Positions 36,631-45,810 of a DNA stretch of 64,000 nucleotides are shown here, one piece after another; within the stretch, counting starts at the first letter, position 1, and each line of letters begins with the position of its first letter. This stretch comes from Cobetia sp. cqz5-12 (GTDB lineage Bacteria; Pseudomonadota; Gammaproteobacteria; Pseudomonadales; Halomonadaceae), in the NCBI RefSeq assembly GCF_016495405.1, contig NZ_CP044522.1:2261876-2325875 (forward strand). Reading direction: 5' to 3'. Under the pieces are notes generated by a model. That model did no database searches, was not told the origin of the DNA, and saw only the letters and a program-made list of their open reading frames with translations. The position numbers and the translations under genes are program-made.

Positions 36631-38159
36631 GCGCTGCCACTGCTTCGACCCCTGCCGCTCCGCTGACCCATGCCGACTGGCAGCAGCGCGCGGCAGAGCT
36701 GACCTTCGAGACGCGTACCTTCATCGACGGTGCCTATGTGGAAAGCACCGGCTGTGACACCTTCCCGGCCTGGAATCCGGCCACCGGCGACGTGCTGGCG
36801 CATGTCACCGCCTGCACCGAGCAGGACATCGACCGCGCCGTGATGGCGGCGCGGCGTGCCTTTGACTCCGGCGTGTGGTCGCGCCAGTCGCCCCAGGCGC
36901 GCAAGGCCGTGCTGCAGCGCTTTGCGCAGCTGATCCGCGACAATGCCGAAGAACTGGCGCTGCTGCAGACACTGGAGATGGGCAAGCCGATCGGCGACAG
37001 CCTGGGCTTTGATCTGGTGGAAACCGCGCGCGCGGTGGACTGGTACGCCGAGGCCATCGACAAGCATTACGACGAGATCGCGCCCACCGGCGAGAACGTG
37101 CACGCCACCATTACCCGTGAAGCGCTGGGCGTGGTCGCGGCGGTGGTGCCGTGGAACTTCCCGCTGATGATTGCCTCCTGGAAGTTCGCGCCGGCGCTGG
37201 CGCTGGGCAACAGCGTGGTACTCAAGCCGGCCGAATCCTCGAGCCTGAGCGCGCTGCGTCTGGCAGCACTCGCTGATGAAGCCGGCCTTCCGGCGGGCGT
37301 CTTCAACGTCACGCCGGGCCTCGGCGCGGTGGCGGGTCAGGCGCTTGGCTTGCACATGGAAGTCGATGCGCTGGCCTTCACCGGCTCTACCGCGACGGGC
37401 AAGCGCTTCATGCGCTACGCCAGCGACTCCAACTTGAAGCGGGTGTGGCTGGAATGCGGCGGCAAGTCACCGCATATCGTGTTCGCCGATTGCCCGGATC
37501 TCGACCAGGCCGCACGCGCCGCCGCCGACGCCATCTTCATCAATCAGGGCGAAGTCTGCATCGCCGGTTCGCGCCTGTATGTCGATGAGGCCATCTTCGA
37601 TGAGTTCATGCCGCGCCTGATCGCCTGCGCCCGCGCCATGCCGGCCGGTGACCCGCTCGATCCGGCCACGCGCATGGGCGCACTGGTCAGCGCGGACCAC
37701 CACGAGAAGGTGCTCGGCTTCGTCGAGACGGCACTCGCGGAAGGCATGACGCTGCATCAGGGCGGCCGCGCCATCGCGCCCAGCGACGCCACCGCCGGTG
37801 GCTGGTATCTGGAGCCGACCATCGTGGAAGGCAGCCAGAACAGCACCGTGATGCGCGAGGAAATCTTCGGCCCGGTGCTCGGCGTGACCCGCTTCAGCGG
37901 CGAGGAAGAGGCCATCGAACTGGCCAATGATTCCATCTACGGGCTGGGCGCTGGACTGTGGACGCGGGATCTGGCGCGTGCCCATCGTGTCTCGCGACGT
38001 TTGAAGGCGGGGCTGGTGTGGGTCAACTGCTACGCCGATGGCGATATCAGCGTGCCCTTCGGTGGCGTCAAGCAGTCGGGTTTCGGGCGTGACAAGTCAC
38101 TGCACGCGCTGGACAAGTACTCCGATCTGAAGACCACCTGGATCAATCTGGCCTATTGA
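36627..38159 (+). CDS. Aldehyde dehydrogenase, PuuC-like
   Basis: A 510-residue NAD(P)-dependent aldehyde dehydrogenase. Landmarks are VPWNFPLMIASWKFAPAL, FTGSTATGKR, catalytic Glu in WLECGGKSP (about 276) and the nucleophile in NQGEVCIAGSR (Cys about 311), then EEIFGPVLGV. Sequence flavour (GEVCIAGSRLYV) is that of the gamma-glutamyl-aminobutyraldehyde/4-guanidino-type group. The start ATG overlaps the previous stop as ATGA. It is the last gene of the seven-gene cluster, expected to oxidise the aldehyde released by the ThDP enzyme. Confidence 0.9.
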   Translation: MSAATASTPAAPLTHADWQQRAAELTFETRTFIDGAYVESTGCDTFPAWNPATGDVLAHVTACTEQDIDRAVMAARRAFDSGVWSRQSPQARKAVLQRFAQLIRDNAEELALLQTLEMGKPIGDSLGFDLVETARAVDWYAEAIDKHYDEIAPTGENVHATITREALGVVAAVVPWNFPLMIASWKFAPALALGNSVVLKPAESSSLSALRLAALADEAGLPAGVFNVTPGLGAVAGQALGLHMEVDALAFTGSTATGKRFMRYASDSNLKRVWLECGGKSPHIVFADCPDLDQAARAAADAIFINQGEVCIAGSRLYVDEAIFDEFMPRLIACARAMPAGDPLDPATRMGALVSADHHEKVLGFVETALAEGMTLHQGGRAIAPSDATAGGWYLEPTIVEGSQNSTVMREEIFGPVLGVTRFSGEEEAIELANDSIYGLGAGLWTRDLARAHRVSRRLKAGLVWVNCYADGDISVPFGGVKQSGFGRDKSLHALDKYSDLKTTWINLAY

Positions 38160-38192
38160 ACCGTCGGTCGCCCCCCGAGGGTCGACCCCGAA

Positions 38193-38230
38193 GCGCCGCT
38201 GCCACCCGGACTCTCTGGTGACAGCGGCGC
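38193..38230. terminator. Hairpin between aldehyde dehydrogenase and LysR gene
   Basis: GCGCCGCTG pairs with CAGCGGCGC, extended by CACC/GGTG across one mismatch. It separates two convergent genes. There is no T-run. Confidence 0.45.
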
Positions 38231-38308
38231 GGGCCATTCAAAACGCGCATCAGGGCGGGCTTCAAGACGGGCTTGAGAGCAAGCCCTTGATCGAGCGCCA
38301 GCGGTGGA

Positions 38309-39313
38309 TCAAGTAGCGGGTGCGCCGTCGCTGGCCAGCACGGCATTGGCATCCGGCAGCTGCATTTCCAGCCCACGATGCAGACGCTCTTCCAGCGGCA
38401 CCTTGGCCAGCGCGTTGTGCAGGAAGTCGACGAAGGTGGATTCGGCGGCACTGAAACGCGCTTCGCGGTGCCACATCAGATGCAGGTCGATATCGGCCAC
38501 GCCCCCATAGGGTGGCAAGGGCCACAGCTGCCCTTCGTCGATCTCGCGCCGCACGGTGTGTTCCGGCATGCAGCCGATGCCCCAGCCGGCCAGCACCATG
38601 CGGCGGATTTCCTGCAGGCTGCTGGATTGACCGATCACCGGGCCCTGCAAGCCCTCGCGGGCGCGGAACATCGCCAGCGGTGACAGCACGCCATCGAGCT
38701 GCTCACTGCCAAAGGAGACATAACGTTCATTGCGCAGCGCCTCCAGCGGTAGATTCTGCTGACCGAACAACGGGTGCATGCGACCACAGAAGTAGCGGTA
38801 GCTCTGGCGCGCCAGCACCTGGGACATCAGTGGCTCCGGGGTCTGCTGGGCCAGACAGATGCCCAGCGCACCCTGGCGCTGCAACAGGCCCTGCTGCACC
38901 TCGTGACTGGACATCTCCTGGATCGAGAAGGTGACCTGGGGAAAACAGCGATGAAAGCGCGCGAACACGCTATCAAGGAATCGGCATTCGATGCCGGTAA
39001 TGAAAAGGAGCGAGACATGCCCGGAAATCTCCGTATGACTGTTGCCCACCTCAGAGGCGAGACGCGCCACGTTGGCGTAGATCTCCACCGCCTCGCGATA
39101 GACCACCTGCCCCGCCCCCGTCACGCGAAAGCTATGGCTGTCACGTTCGATCAGTCGCTGCCCGAGACGTTCTTCCAGACGCTTGAGTGACAGACTCACC
39201 GCTGGCTGTGACAGGTAGAGACGCGCCGCGGCCCGACTGACGCTTTCCTCCTGGACGATGACGATGAAGGTTCTCAGCAGGTTCCAGTCCAGCGTGTCAT
39301 GGATGGGTCGCAT
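38309..39313 (-). CDS. LysR-type transcriptional regulator
   Basis: A 334-residue LysR regulator: N-terminal helix-turn-helix (SRAAARLYLSQPAVSLSLKR, about residues 26-45) followed by the substrate-binding domain. The ATG at 39313 has AGGAAC upstream. It lies convergent to the seven-gene TRAP cluster and divergent from the SSS symporter gene, so it may control either or both. The effector is unknown. Confidence 0.9.
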   Translation of the reverse strand: MRPIHDTLDWNLLRTFIVIVQEESVSRAAARLYLSQPAVSLSLKRLEERLGQRLIERDSHSFRVTGAGQVVYREAVEIYANVARLASEVGNSHTEISGHVSLLFITGIECRFLDSVFARFHRCFPQVTFSIQEMSSHEVQQGLLQRQGALGICLAQQTPEPLMSQVLARQSYRYFCGRMHPLFGQQNLPLEALRNERYVSFGSEQLDGVLSPLAMFRAREGLQGPVIGQSSSLQEIRRMVLAGWGIGCMPEHTVRREIDEGQLWPLPPYGGVADIDLHLMWHREARFSAAESTFVDFLHNALAKVPLEERLHRGLEMQLPDANAVLASDGAPAT

Positions 39314-39500
39314 GGCGATTGTTCCTGTCCCGAAAGTGGCGCGGCCGGCAAGAGGACAATGAAACGCACTCTCGGCGGCACGCCAGATGGTAATAAAGTC
39401 TGCACCGCGTCACCAACGTCTGCCCTCGAGTGATATATTCCCTCTCGCTCAAGACGGCAATGACGATCAATACAATATCAATAAAGCGGAAAACACGACG

Positions 39501-40934
39501 ATGTTCGATACCCGAGAAACCTTCATTCTCTCGATAATGATCATAGCATGCGGCGTATTTCTGATGGGGCTTTCGCTGTATTTCTTCCGCCGCATCGAGA
39601 CCTATGATGACTACAATGTCGCAGGCCGTTCCACCTCGACCTTCCCGCTGATCTGTACGCTGATCGGTACCGCCGTCGGCGGTTCTACCCTGCTGGGCTT
39701 CGTCTCCAAGGGCTACACCTTCGGCATGGGCCAGCTGTGGCTGCCGGTGGGCATGACCTTCGCGGGCATCGCGCTGTACTTCTTCATCGGCAAGATCCAC
39801 GCCGAAGGCGAGCGCCTTACCATGGTGACGCTGGCCGACTTCCTGGTCAGTCGCTTCGGCGAAGGCGTCAGGGTGCCGACCCTGCTCAGTATCCTGTGCG
39901 CCTACGCGGCCATCACCGGCATGCAGTTCGTGGCCGTGGCCACGGTGCTCAAGCTGGTGTTCGGCCTGGCGCTGCCGGTGGGCATCCTGCTGACCTGGGC
40001 ACTGCTGACCGCCAAGACATGGCTGGGCGGCCTGATGGCGGTCATCTGGTCTGACGCCATCCTGGGCACCCTGCAGACCGTCGGCATCTTCTTCCTGCTG
40101 GTCACCGTCTACTACGCCAGCGGCAGCTGGGCGTTCATCAGTGCGGCGCCCATGCCCGAAGGCAACCCTAACTTCCTGAGCCTGACCGGCATTTCCGGCC
40201 ATGAACTGGCGGTCTACATGCTGACCATCGGTGCCTATCAGTTCGTGCGCCAGGACCTGTGGCAGCGCTTCTGGGCCGCACGCAGCCTCAAGGCGGCACG
40301 TACCGGCTACGCCGTCGCCATCGTCTTCACGCTGCTGGTCGGCGCTGCCGTGGTGTTGATCGGTGCCTTCGCCAGGCTGGGGCTGGATATCGCGGTGGCC
40401 AATCCGGACCTGTCCTTCTACGCCATCATCAAGACCACGCTGCCGTTGCCGCTGATGGTCAGCATGGTCGTCGTGCTGCTGGCGACCATCATCTCGTGTG
40501 CCGATTCGTTCTTCATCGCCGGCGCGTCGTCGATTGCCAACGACATCATCAAGCCGCGCATGAAAGGCCGCGATGATGCCTTCATGCTGCGCATGAGCCG
40601 CCACTCGGTGGTCGCCATGTCCTTGATTTCACTGGGCCTGGCGCTCTACGCACCGCGTCTGCTCGATATCTGGATTCTCGGCAGCGCGATGCTGGTCTGC
40701 GGTGTGCTGGTGCCGACGGTGGTCGCGCTGTGCCGTCGCACGCCAGACCCGCGTGGCGGAGTGATCATGATGTGGGGCGGGCTGGCCACCGCCGTACTAT
40801 GGCAGGTACTGGGCCATCCCTTCGGCCTGCACCCGGTGATGATCGGTCTGCCGGTCTCGCTGGCACTGATGCCGCTGGCACTGCGCAAGCCGAGCCTGAG
40901 CCTGAGCCTCTCGACCGAGTCTGCACCGCGCTGA
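39501..40934 (+). CDS. Sodium:solute symporter (SSS family)
   Basis: A 477-residue membrane protein with about 13 hydrophobic segments. The family signature region YDDYNVAGRSTSTFPLICTL and GTAVGGSTLLGFVSKGY is present, and SCADSFFIAGASSIANDI marks the sodium-site helix. Start is the ATG at 39501 (MFDTRETFILS) with a weak GCGGA site; the longer frame upstream is AT-rich leader. It is divergent from the LysR gene. The imported solute cannot be told, and a carboxylate or amino-acid-like compound handled by the neighbouring cluster is plausible. Confidence 0.88.
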   Translation: MFDTRETFILSIMIIACGVFLMGLSLYFFRRIETYDDYNVAGRSTSTFPLICTLIGTAVGGSTLLGFVSKGYTFGMGQLWLPVGMTFAGIALYFFIGKIHAEGERLTMVTLADFLVSRFGEGVRVPTLLSILCAYAAITGMQFVAVATVLKLVFGLALPVGILLTWALLTAKTWLGGLMAVIWSDAILGTLQTVGIFFLLVTVYYASGSWAFISAAPMPEGNPNFLSLTGISGHELAVYMLTIGAYQFVRQDLWQRFWAARSLKAARTGYAVAIVFTLLVGAAVVLIGAFARLGLDIAVANPDLSFYAIIKTTLPLPLMVSMVVVLLATIISCADSFFIAGASSIANDIIKPRMKGRDDAFMLRMSRHSVVAMSLISLGLALYAPRLLDIWILGSAMLVCGVLVPTVVALCRRTPDPRGGVIMMWGGLATAVLWQVLGHPFGLHPVMIGLPVSLALMPLALRKPSLSLSLSTESAPR

Positions 40935-41020
40935 CTGGCCGAGCTGACTGACCGTGTTGACTGGCCAAGCTGACTTGGCGCACTGACTTACCGCACTGAC
41001 TGGCCGACCTGGCTGGTTGA
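40932..41020 (+). repeat. Degenerate 12-13 bp tandem repeat
   Basis: Units resembling CTGACTGGCCRA recur about seven times with drift just after the symporter stop. No coding function is apparent. Confidence 0.6.
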
Positions 41021-41549
41021 GATGACAGTGGCGCTCAGTGCGCCTCAGACAGTGATGCACCAACCGAAAGCCCCCGTGACCGATGACCTCTCGTGAGCAT
41101 CGGCAACGGGGGCTTTCCTGTGTTCAGCAGCAGTCACTCGATGATTTCATGCCCGCCATTCTACTGACTATCTTCTTGACCAGCTTGCTGAGCGAGCAGA
41201 TGGCTTCAGAAGGATTTCCTCGATTGACTGACCGCCATCCTTGCGATGACTTGACGGTCTTTTCTACCATGAAGCGGCCTATTTACCCTCGAAACCCTCG
41301 CTTTTTGTCAGCGCACTATACACACATATTTTCTTGCATAAATCTGGCAAATACTGCGTATTGAAATTTGAAAGCCCAAAAGGCTGATGATTCGTTGACC
41401 GCGAAGGGAGGGCCTCATAGATTGAAGGCGTACCATCACAACAAGAAGCAGGGACAGGTACCGCATGCCTCTCTACGACTCAGCATCAGGGTCACGGGAT
41501 GTCCCGCATGCACTGCCCCGCTCACAATAACGATAACGTGGATACTGTC
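40935..41549 (+). other. Long non-coding gap before the second TRAP operon
   Basis: This 615-base gap holds the degenerate repeat, a strong terminator (41066-41117) and, from about 41.3 kb, an AT-rich stretch that should carry the promoter of the TRAP operon at 41550. I found no convincing -35/-10 pair with good spacing. A short hairpin AGCC-CAAAA-GGCT lies just after that stretch. No ORF is supported. Confidence 0.5.
41066..41117 (+). terminator. Terminator after the SSS symporter
   Basis: GAAAGCCCCCGT (41066-41077) and ACGGGGGCTTTC (41106-41117) form a 12-bp perfect stem with inner CCGATG/CATCGG pairing. It reads as a terminator on either strand. Confidence 0.8.
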
Positions 41550-42539
41550 ATGAAAACCCTCAAGCCCGCTCTTCTTCTCCCGCTGCTCGCGCTCCTCCCG
41601 GCCACCCAGTCCATGGCCACCGAATTGCGCATGCTGTCCAGTTACGACCAGACCACCGCCTACTCCCGCGAGATTGCTCAGCGCTTCATCAAGGAAGTCG
41701 AAGCCAACAAGGCCGCCGACCTCACCATCAAGCTGACCGGCCCGGATGTGGTGCCGCCCTTCGAGCAGCTGCAGCCTGTCGCTGCCGGTGTCTTCCAGCT
41801 GCTGTATACCCACGCCGCCTATCACACCAACACCACCGGCGTCGGCGCCGCGATGGATGGCGTGGCGGTGAACCCGGAACAGACACGTGAATCCGGCCTG
41901 TGGGACATGGTCGATGAGCACTACAACGGCCTGGGCCTCAAGCTGATCGCGATTCCGCCGCTGGGCAGCCACGGCTTCCAGTACGTGCTGAAGGAGCCGA
42001 TCACCGGCACGCCGGGTCTGGATGGCCGTCGTCTGCGCGGCAGCCCCACCTATACCAACGTCACCAAGGGCCTGGGCGGTACGCCGGTGCTGATGTCCAG
42101 TGGCGATGTCTATTCCGCGATGGACCGTGGCGTGATCGACGGCGCCGCCTGGGGCCTGAATGGCGTCAAGGACATGGGCTGGCAGGAAGTCGCCGGCTAC
42201 TACTCCAAGCCGACCTTCGGTCAGACCTACAACTTCGTGCTGATGAATCTGAACGCCTTCAACACCCTGTCGCCGGAACAGCAGCAAGTGCTGCTCGACG
42301 AAGGGCGTGAGCTGGAAACCGAGATTGTCCCGATCCTGGATGAACTGGCGGTCGAAGAGTGGAAGGCGCTGGACGAAGCCGGCATGCAGCCCACCGAATT
42401 CGCACCGGAAGACGCCGAGCGTCTGGATGCGCTGGTCACCGACGGTATCTGGCAGCTGGGCATCGACAAGTCACCGGAAGCCGTGACCGCCATGCGCGAG
42501 CTGGCGATCGAGAAGCACCTGACCACCGTCAGCGAGTAA
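41550..42539 (+). CDS. TRAP transporter solute-binding protein DctP (cluster 2)
   Basis: A 329-residue periplasmic binding protein. The signal peptide MKTLKPALLLPLLALLPAT is cleaved near SMA-TE. The mature part shows MLSSYDQTTAYSREIAQRF and the ligand-binding segments LDGRRLRGSPTYTNVTKGLG and MDRGVIDGAAWGL. It differs clearly from the DctP of cluster 1, so its substrate differs too. Start ATG at 41550 has GTGGA upstream. It heads a four-gene unit dctP-dctQ-dctM-rraA-like. Confidence 0.9.
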   Translation: MKTLKPALLLPLLALLPATQSMATELRMLSSYDQTTAYSREIAQRFIKEVEANKAADLTIKLTGPDVVPPFEQLQPVAAGVFQLLYTHAAYHTNTTGVGAAMDGVAVNPEQTRESGLWDMVDEHYNGLGLKLIAIPPLGSHGFQYVLKEPITGTPGLDGRRLRGSPTYTNVTKGLGGTPVLMSSGDVYSAMDRGVIDGAAWGLNGVKDMGWQEVAGYYSKPTFGQTYNFVLMNLNAFNTLSPEQQQVLLDEGRELETEIVPILDELAVEEWKALDEAGMQPTEFAPEDAERLDALVTDGIWQLGIDKSPEAVTAMRELAIEKHLTTVSE

Positions 42540-42549
42540 GGAATTCACC

Positions 42550-43062
42550 ATGCTAACCCTGCTTGCACGTGTGCATGACGGCGTGACGCGAGCAGGCTTC
42601 CTTCTGGGCGGTGTCACCTTGTGTGGCATCGTCCTGTGCTTCTGGCTGGAAGTCATCGCGCGCTACTTCTTCAACTCACCCACCCTGTGGTCCGGCGCGA
42701 TGGTGGCCTACCTGCTATGCCTCTCGATTTCGCTGGCAACGCCGGAACTGGCACGCACCCATGGCCATATCGCCATCACCGTGCTGCCGGAGCGCCTCGG
42801 CCCTGCCGCGCGCGCTGTCTATGATCGTCTCCTTGCCCTGGTGACCGGCGCCGTCTGCGCCGTGGCCGGTTGGATCTGCGTGCAGGAAAGCCTGCGTCAG
42901 TTCAGCTACCACACCACCACCGCCATGGGTCTCGACATTCCCAAGGTTTGGGTCTCCAGCTTCATCGCCTACGCGATGATCAGCGCCGCCCTGTACTTCC
43001 TGCGTCACGCCTTTAGCCGCGCGACGCCCTCGGCGACCGCCGACACCAGAAAAGGACCCTGA
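42550..43062 (+). CDS. TRAP transporter small membrane subunit DctQ (cluster 2)
   Basis: A 170-residue four-helix membrane protein with the DctQ pattern (FLLGGVTLCGIVLCFWLEVI, then FNSPTLWSGAMVAYLLC). It follows the DctP stop by 10 bases with an AAGGA site. It pairs with the DctM that starts three bases after its end. Confidence 0.88.
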   Translation: MLTLLARVHDGVTRAGFLLGGVTLCGIVLCFWLEVIARYFFNSPTLWSGAMVAYLLCLSISLATPELARTHGHIAITVLPERLGPAARAVYDRLLALVTGAVCAVAGWICVQESLRQFSYHTTTAMGLDIPKVWVSSFIAYAMISAALYFLRHAFSRATPSATADTRKGP

Positions 43063-43065
43063 GTC

Positions 43066-44370
43066 ATGGAATGGTATACCTCTCTGGGCCTGGCCATCGC
43101 CTTGCTGATGGGCCTGTTCGCCCTCGGCATTCCCGTCTTCGCCGCCTTCCTGACCATCAACGTGCTCGGCACGCTGTGGTTGATGGGCACCGCCGGTTTC
43201 GGCATGTTCGCCAACAGTGTCTACGACAGCATGACCTCGGAGACGCTGACCACCATCGCGCTGTTCGTGCTGATGGGGGAGCTGCTGTTCCGCTCCGGCT
43301 CCATCGATGTGATCTTCGACTCGCTGGATGCCCTGATGGGCCGCATGAAGGGTCGTCTCTATTTCTTCGTCGTCGCCCTCTCGACGCTGTTCGGTGCCCT
43401 GTCCGGCTCGGCGCTGGCCGTGACCGCTATGCTCAGCCGCTCGGCGCTGCCGACCATGCAGGAGCGCGGCTATGACGACAGGCTCTCCATCGGCCTGATC
43501 CTGGGCGGTGCGAGCCTCGCGCCGATCATCCCGCCGAGTCTGTTGGTGATCATCATCGGTTCGATGGTGGATGTCTCCATCGCACGCCTGCTGATCGCCG
43601 GTATCCTGCCCGGCATCCTGCTGGCCGCGCTGTTCATCCTCTATGTGAAGGTGCGCATCACGATGGACCCGCGCCGTGCGCCGCCCGTCGATGAAAGCGG
43701 AGGTGGCACGGCCCAGGAAAAGCGCCGCGCCGTGATCAACATGCTGCCGTTCACCATCATCATCTTCGCCGTTCTGGGCCTGATTCTGCTCGGCATCGCC
43801 ACACCGTCCGAGTCCGCCGCCACCGGCGTGCTGGGCTCACTGCTGGTCGCCGCCTACTACCGCAAGTTCTCCTTCAAGATGGCGGGCGAAGCGGTAATGT
43901 CGTCGCTCAAGGTCAGCACCATGATCATCCTGATCCTGGCGTGCTCGAAGCTGTTCTCGCAGCTGTTGAGCTTCACCGGCGCCACCAGCGGGCTGGTGAG
44001 CAGCGTGACCGGACTGGATCTCGACCCGGTGTGGATGCTGCTGATCCTGATGCTGATTCCGCTGATCGCCTGCATGTTCATCGACCAGATCGCCTTCATG
44101 ATGGTGGTGATTCCCATCTACGCGCCGCTGGTCAAGCTGTATGGCTTTGATCCGGTGTGGTTCTGGACGCTGTTCCTGATCAACATCTCGGTGGGCAGTC
44201 TGACCCCGCCCTTCGGCTACAATCTGTTCGCGGTGAAAGGCGCCGCCCCGGCGACACCGATGCAGACCATCTACGCCGCCGCCTGGCCGATCGTCATCTG
44301 CTTCCTGTTCGCGATGCTGATGCTCTACTGGGCCCCGTGGCTGACGACCTTCCTGCCCAGCCTGATCTGA
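43066..44370 (+). CDS. TRAP transporter large membrane subunit DctM (cluster 2)
   Basis: A 434-residue DctM-family permease with about 12 membrane segments. Landmarks are IALFVLMGELLFRSGSID, LFGALSGSALAVTAML, IIPPSLLVIIIGSMVD and NISVGSLTPPFGYNLFAVKG. It works with the DctPQ proteins just upstream to import one organic acid with sodium. Confidence 0.92.
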   Translation: MEWYTSLGLAIALLMGLFALGIPVFAAFLTINVLGTLWLMGTAGFGMFANSVYDSMTSETLTTIALFVLMGELLFRSGSIDVIFDSLDALMGRMKGRLYFFVVALSTLFGALSGSALAVTAMLSRSALPTMQERGYDDRLSIGLILGGASLAPIIPPSLLVIIIGSMVDVSIARLLIAGILPGILLAALFILYVKVRITMDPRRAPPVDESGGGTAQEKRRAVINMLPFTIIIFAVLGLILLGIATPSESAATGVLGSLLVAAYYRKFSFKMAGEAVMSSLKVSTMIILILACSKLFSQLLSFTGATSGLVSSVTGLDLDPVWMLLILMLIPLIACMFIDQIAFMMVVIPIYAPLVKLYGFDPVWFWTLFLINISVGSLTPPFGYNLFAVKGAAPATPMQTIYAAAWPIVICFLFAMLMLYWAPWLTTFLPSLI

Positions 44371-44392
44371 CCGACCACAGCGAGAGACTTTC

Positions 44393-45061
44393 ATGTACCA
44401 ACTCAATGACATGCCAGACCAGGTCGCGCCGGAGCTGCTGGAACAGCTCATGCAGTGCGAGACGGCCACCATCGGCCACTTCCACACCCACGGCTTCGTC
44501 GAACCGGCGATTGCCAGCATGCTGCCGGAAGTACGCATCGCCGGTACCGCCGTCACTGTCTCGCTGCCGCCGGAAGATGGCACCCTGCTCAACCACCTGA
44601 TGCGTCTGGTGCGGCCGGGCGATGTGCTCATCGTCCATCGTCAGGGCGATCGCCACCGCGCCTGCTGGGGCGGCGTGATGACCACGGTCGCCTCACGCCT
44701 CGGCGTGGCAGGCGTGGTGATCGACGGCATGGCCACCGATGCACTGACCATTCGCGACAAGCAGTTCCCGGTCTGGAGTCGCGGTGTCGCCTCCCTGACC
44801 ACCCGCTTCGCCGGAATCGGCGGCACGCTCAACGTCCCGGTCAGCATTGGCGGCGTGGTCGTCAATCCGGGCGATGCCATCCTCGCTGATGAAAGCGGTG
44901 TCATCGTCATGGCGCCAGAGGAAGTCACCGCCATCGCCAGCCACGCCATCGAGGTACAAGAAGCGGAAGACGTGCTGCTGGCGAAGATCGCCGACGGCGC
45001 CTGCCTGCCGGATCTTACCGGTTCCAGCAAGCTGATCGAGGAAGTGAACGCACGCAGTTGA
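44393..45061 (+). CDS. RraA-family protein (HMG-aldolase-like fold)
   Basis: A 222-residue protein of the RraA/4-hydroxy-4-methyl-2-oxoglutarate aldolase family, with WGGVMTTVASRLGVAGVVID at about 90-110. In true HMG/CHA aldolases the next motif is Gly-x-x-Arg-Asp, with Arg and Asp at the active site. Here it reads GMATD: the Asp is kept, but the Arg position is Thr. It closes the second TRAP operon, so a role in using the imported acid is likely. The altered motif makes aldolase activity uncertain; RraA-type regulation of RNase E is another known use of the fold. Confidence 0.8.
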   Translation: MYQLNDMPDQVAPELLEQLMQCETATIGHFHTHGFVEPAIASMLPEVRIAGTAVTVSLPPEDGTLLNHLMRLVRPGDVLIVHRQGDRHRACWGGVMTTVASRLGVAGVVIDGMATDALTIRDKQFPVWSRGVASLTTRFAGIGGTLNVPVSIGGVVVNPGDAILADESGVIVMAPEEVTAIASHAIEVQEAEDVLLAKIADGACLPDLTGSSKLIEEVNARS

Positions 45062-45099
45062 TCCACTCTCCTGATTCGCCGGTGAAACGCTGAAAGCAA

Positions 45100-45130
45100 A
45101 AAAGCCACCAGATTGCTCTGGTGGCCTTTT
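45100..45130. terminator. Bidirectional terminator, left copy
   Basis: GCCACCAGA-TTGC-TCTGGTGGC (45104-45125) is a 9-bp perfect stem with A-run before and T-run after. It serves the RraA-family gene. The same 27-base core recurs at 45818-45844. Confidence 0.88.
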
Positions 45131-45192
45131 TAGTTAAGGCAGCATTGGGCTACAGGAAACATCTAACACTTGACCTCTAGGCGTGAGCTATC

Positions 45193-45483
45193 TCACTTCC
45201 CAAATTCTGCTTTTAGCACTATCTTATAACCACTCAAATCTTTTTCAAGCTCAGCGATTCTTCCCTTGAGCTTCTTAATTAACTCTTTAGCTTTTTTGAG
45301 CTCTAGTTCAGTGCTTTGCTCAAGATTTAAATGCAAATTTTCCATTTCGGCTTTTTTTAAGTGTTTTTCAACAGTTGACACACCATAGCCCGTAGCTTGA
45401 GATATCGACAGAAGACTGTCCCCTCGCTCTTTTCTTTTTACCATATCAACTCTTTCATCACTCGTAACGTATTTTTTAACCAA
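45193..45483 (-). CDS. Small HTH plus coiled-coil protein of unknown function
   Basis: A 96-residue ORF starting at a TTG with GAAGGGG upstream. The N-terminal half looks like a helix-turn-helix (ERGDSLLSISQATGYGVSTV, residues about 19-38) and the C-terminal half is a charged coiled coil (LELKKAKELIKKLKGRIAEL). The layout recalls the first ORF (OrfA) of IS3-like elements, but no second ORF or terminal inverted repeats are seen. It lies inside the AT-rich insert bounded by duplicated terminators. It could be a regulator or a recombination accessory protein; I do not recognise the family. Confidence 0.55.
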   Translation of the reverse strand: MVKKYVTSDERVDMVKRKERGDSLLSISQATGYGVSTVEKHLKKAEMENLHLNLEQSTELELKKAKELIKKLKGRIAELEKDLSGYKIVLKAEFGK

Positions 45484-45800
45484 ACCTACACCCCTTCAAC
45501 AGAAATAGCCATGTGGATTACTTACTGAAGCGGCATCATCTAAACAGCTCGAAGGAATCAAATCAAGGAATTTTAAACATAAATATTTATTATGTACATT
45601 TGCGCATTTTAGTATGCTCGCCTAACCGCAAAAACACATAACGAAAATTTTACAACGGGATGTAAATTAATAAAAAAAGCGTTGCCATTATTGTTTCGTT
45701 CGTTATTTATTTAAATAATTAAGTACGTACGTATCTTCTTGAAGGCCCCATGAAATGGGACTTCAACCTCATCCTGCGCACAACAATGCTAGAAACAGAG
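45484..45800. other. AT-rich non-coding part of the insert
   Basis: These 317 bases have no ORF. They contain the inverted repeat TTGAAG-GC-CCCAT-GAA-ATGGG-A-CTTCAA at 45739-45766 close to the right terminator copy. They also contain TTTACA-ACGGGA-TGTAAA near 45.65 kb and a TACGTACGTA palindrome near 45.73 kb. One of these may be a protein-binding end of the element. Confidence 0.45.
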
Positions 45801-45810
45801 CGCTGAAACC

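Noticed and set aside
41345..41362. A possible -24/-12 promoter (TGGCAAATACTGC) before the second TRAP operon
   Set aside because: The GG to GC spacing is eight bases, not the required ten.
41083..41364. A 93-codon ORF after the SSS symporter
   Set aside because: It starts inside the strong terminator, has no ribosome binding site and crosses the GC-to-AT transition; the product has no recognisable feature.
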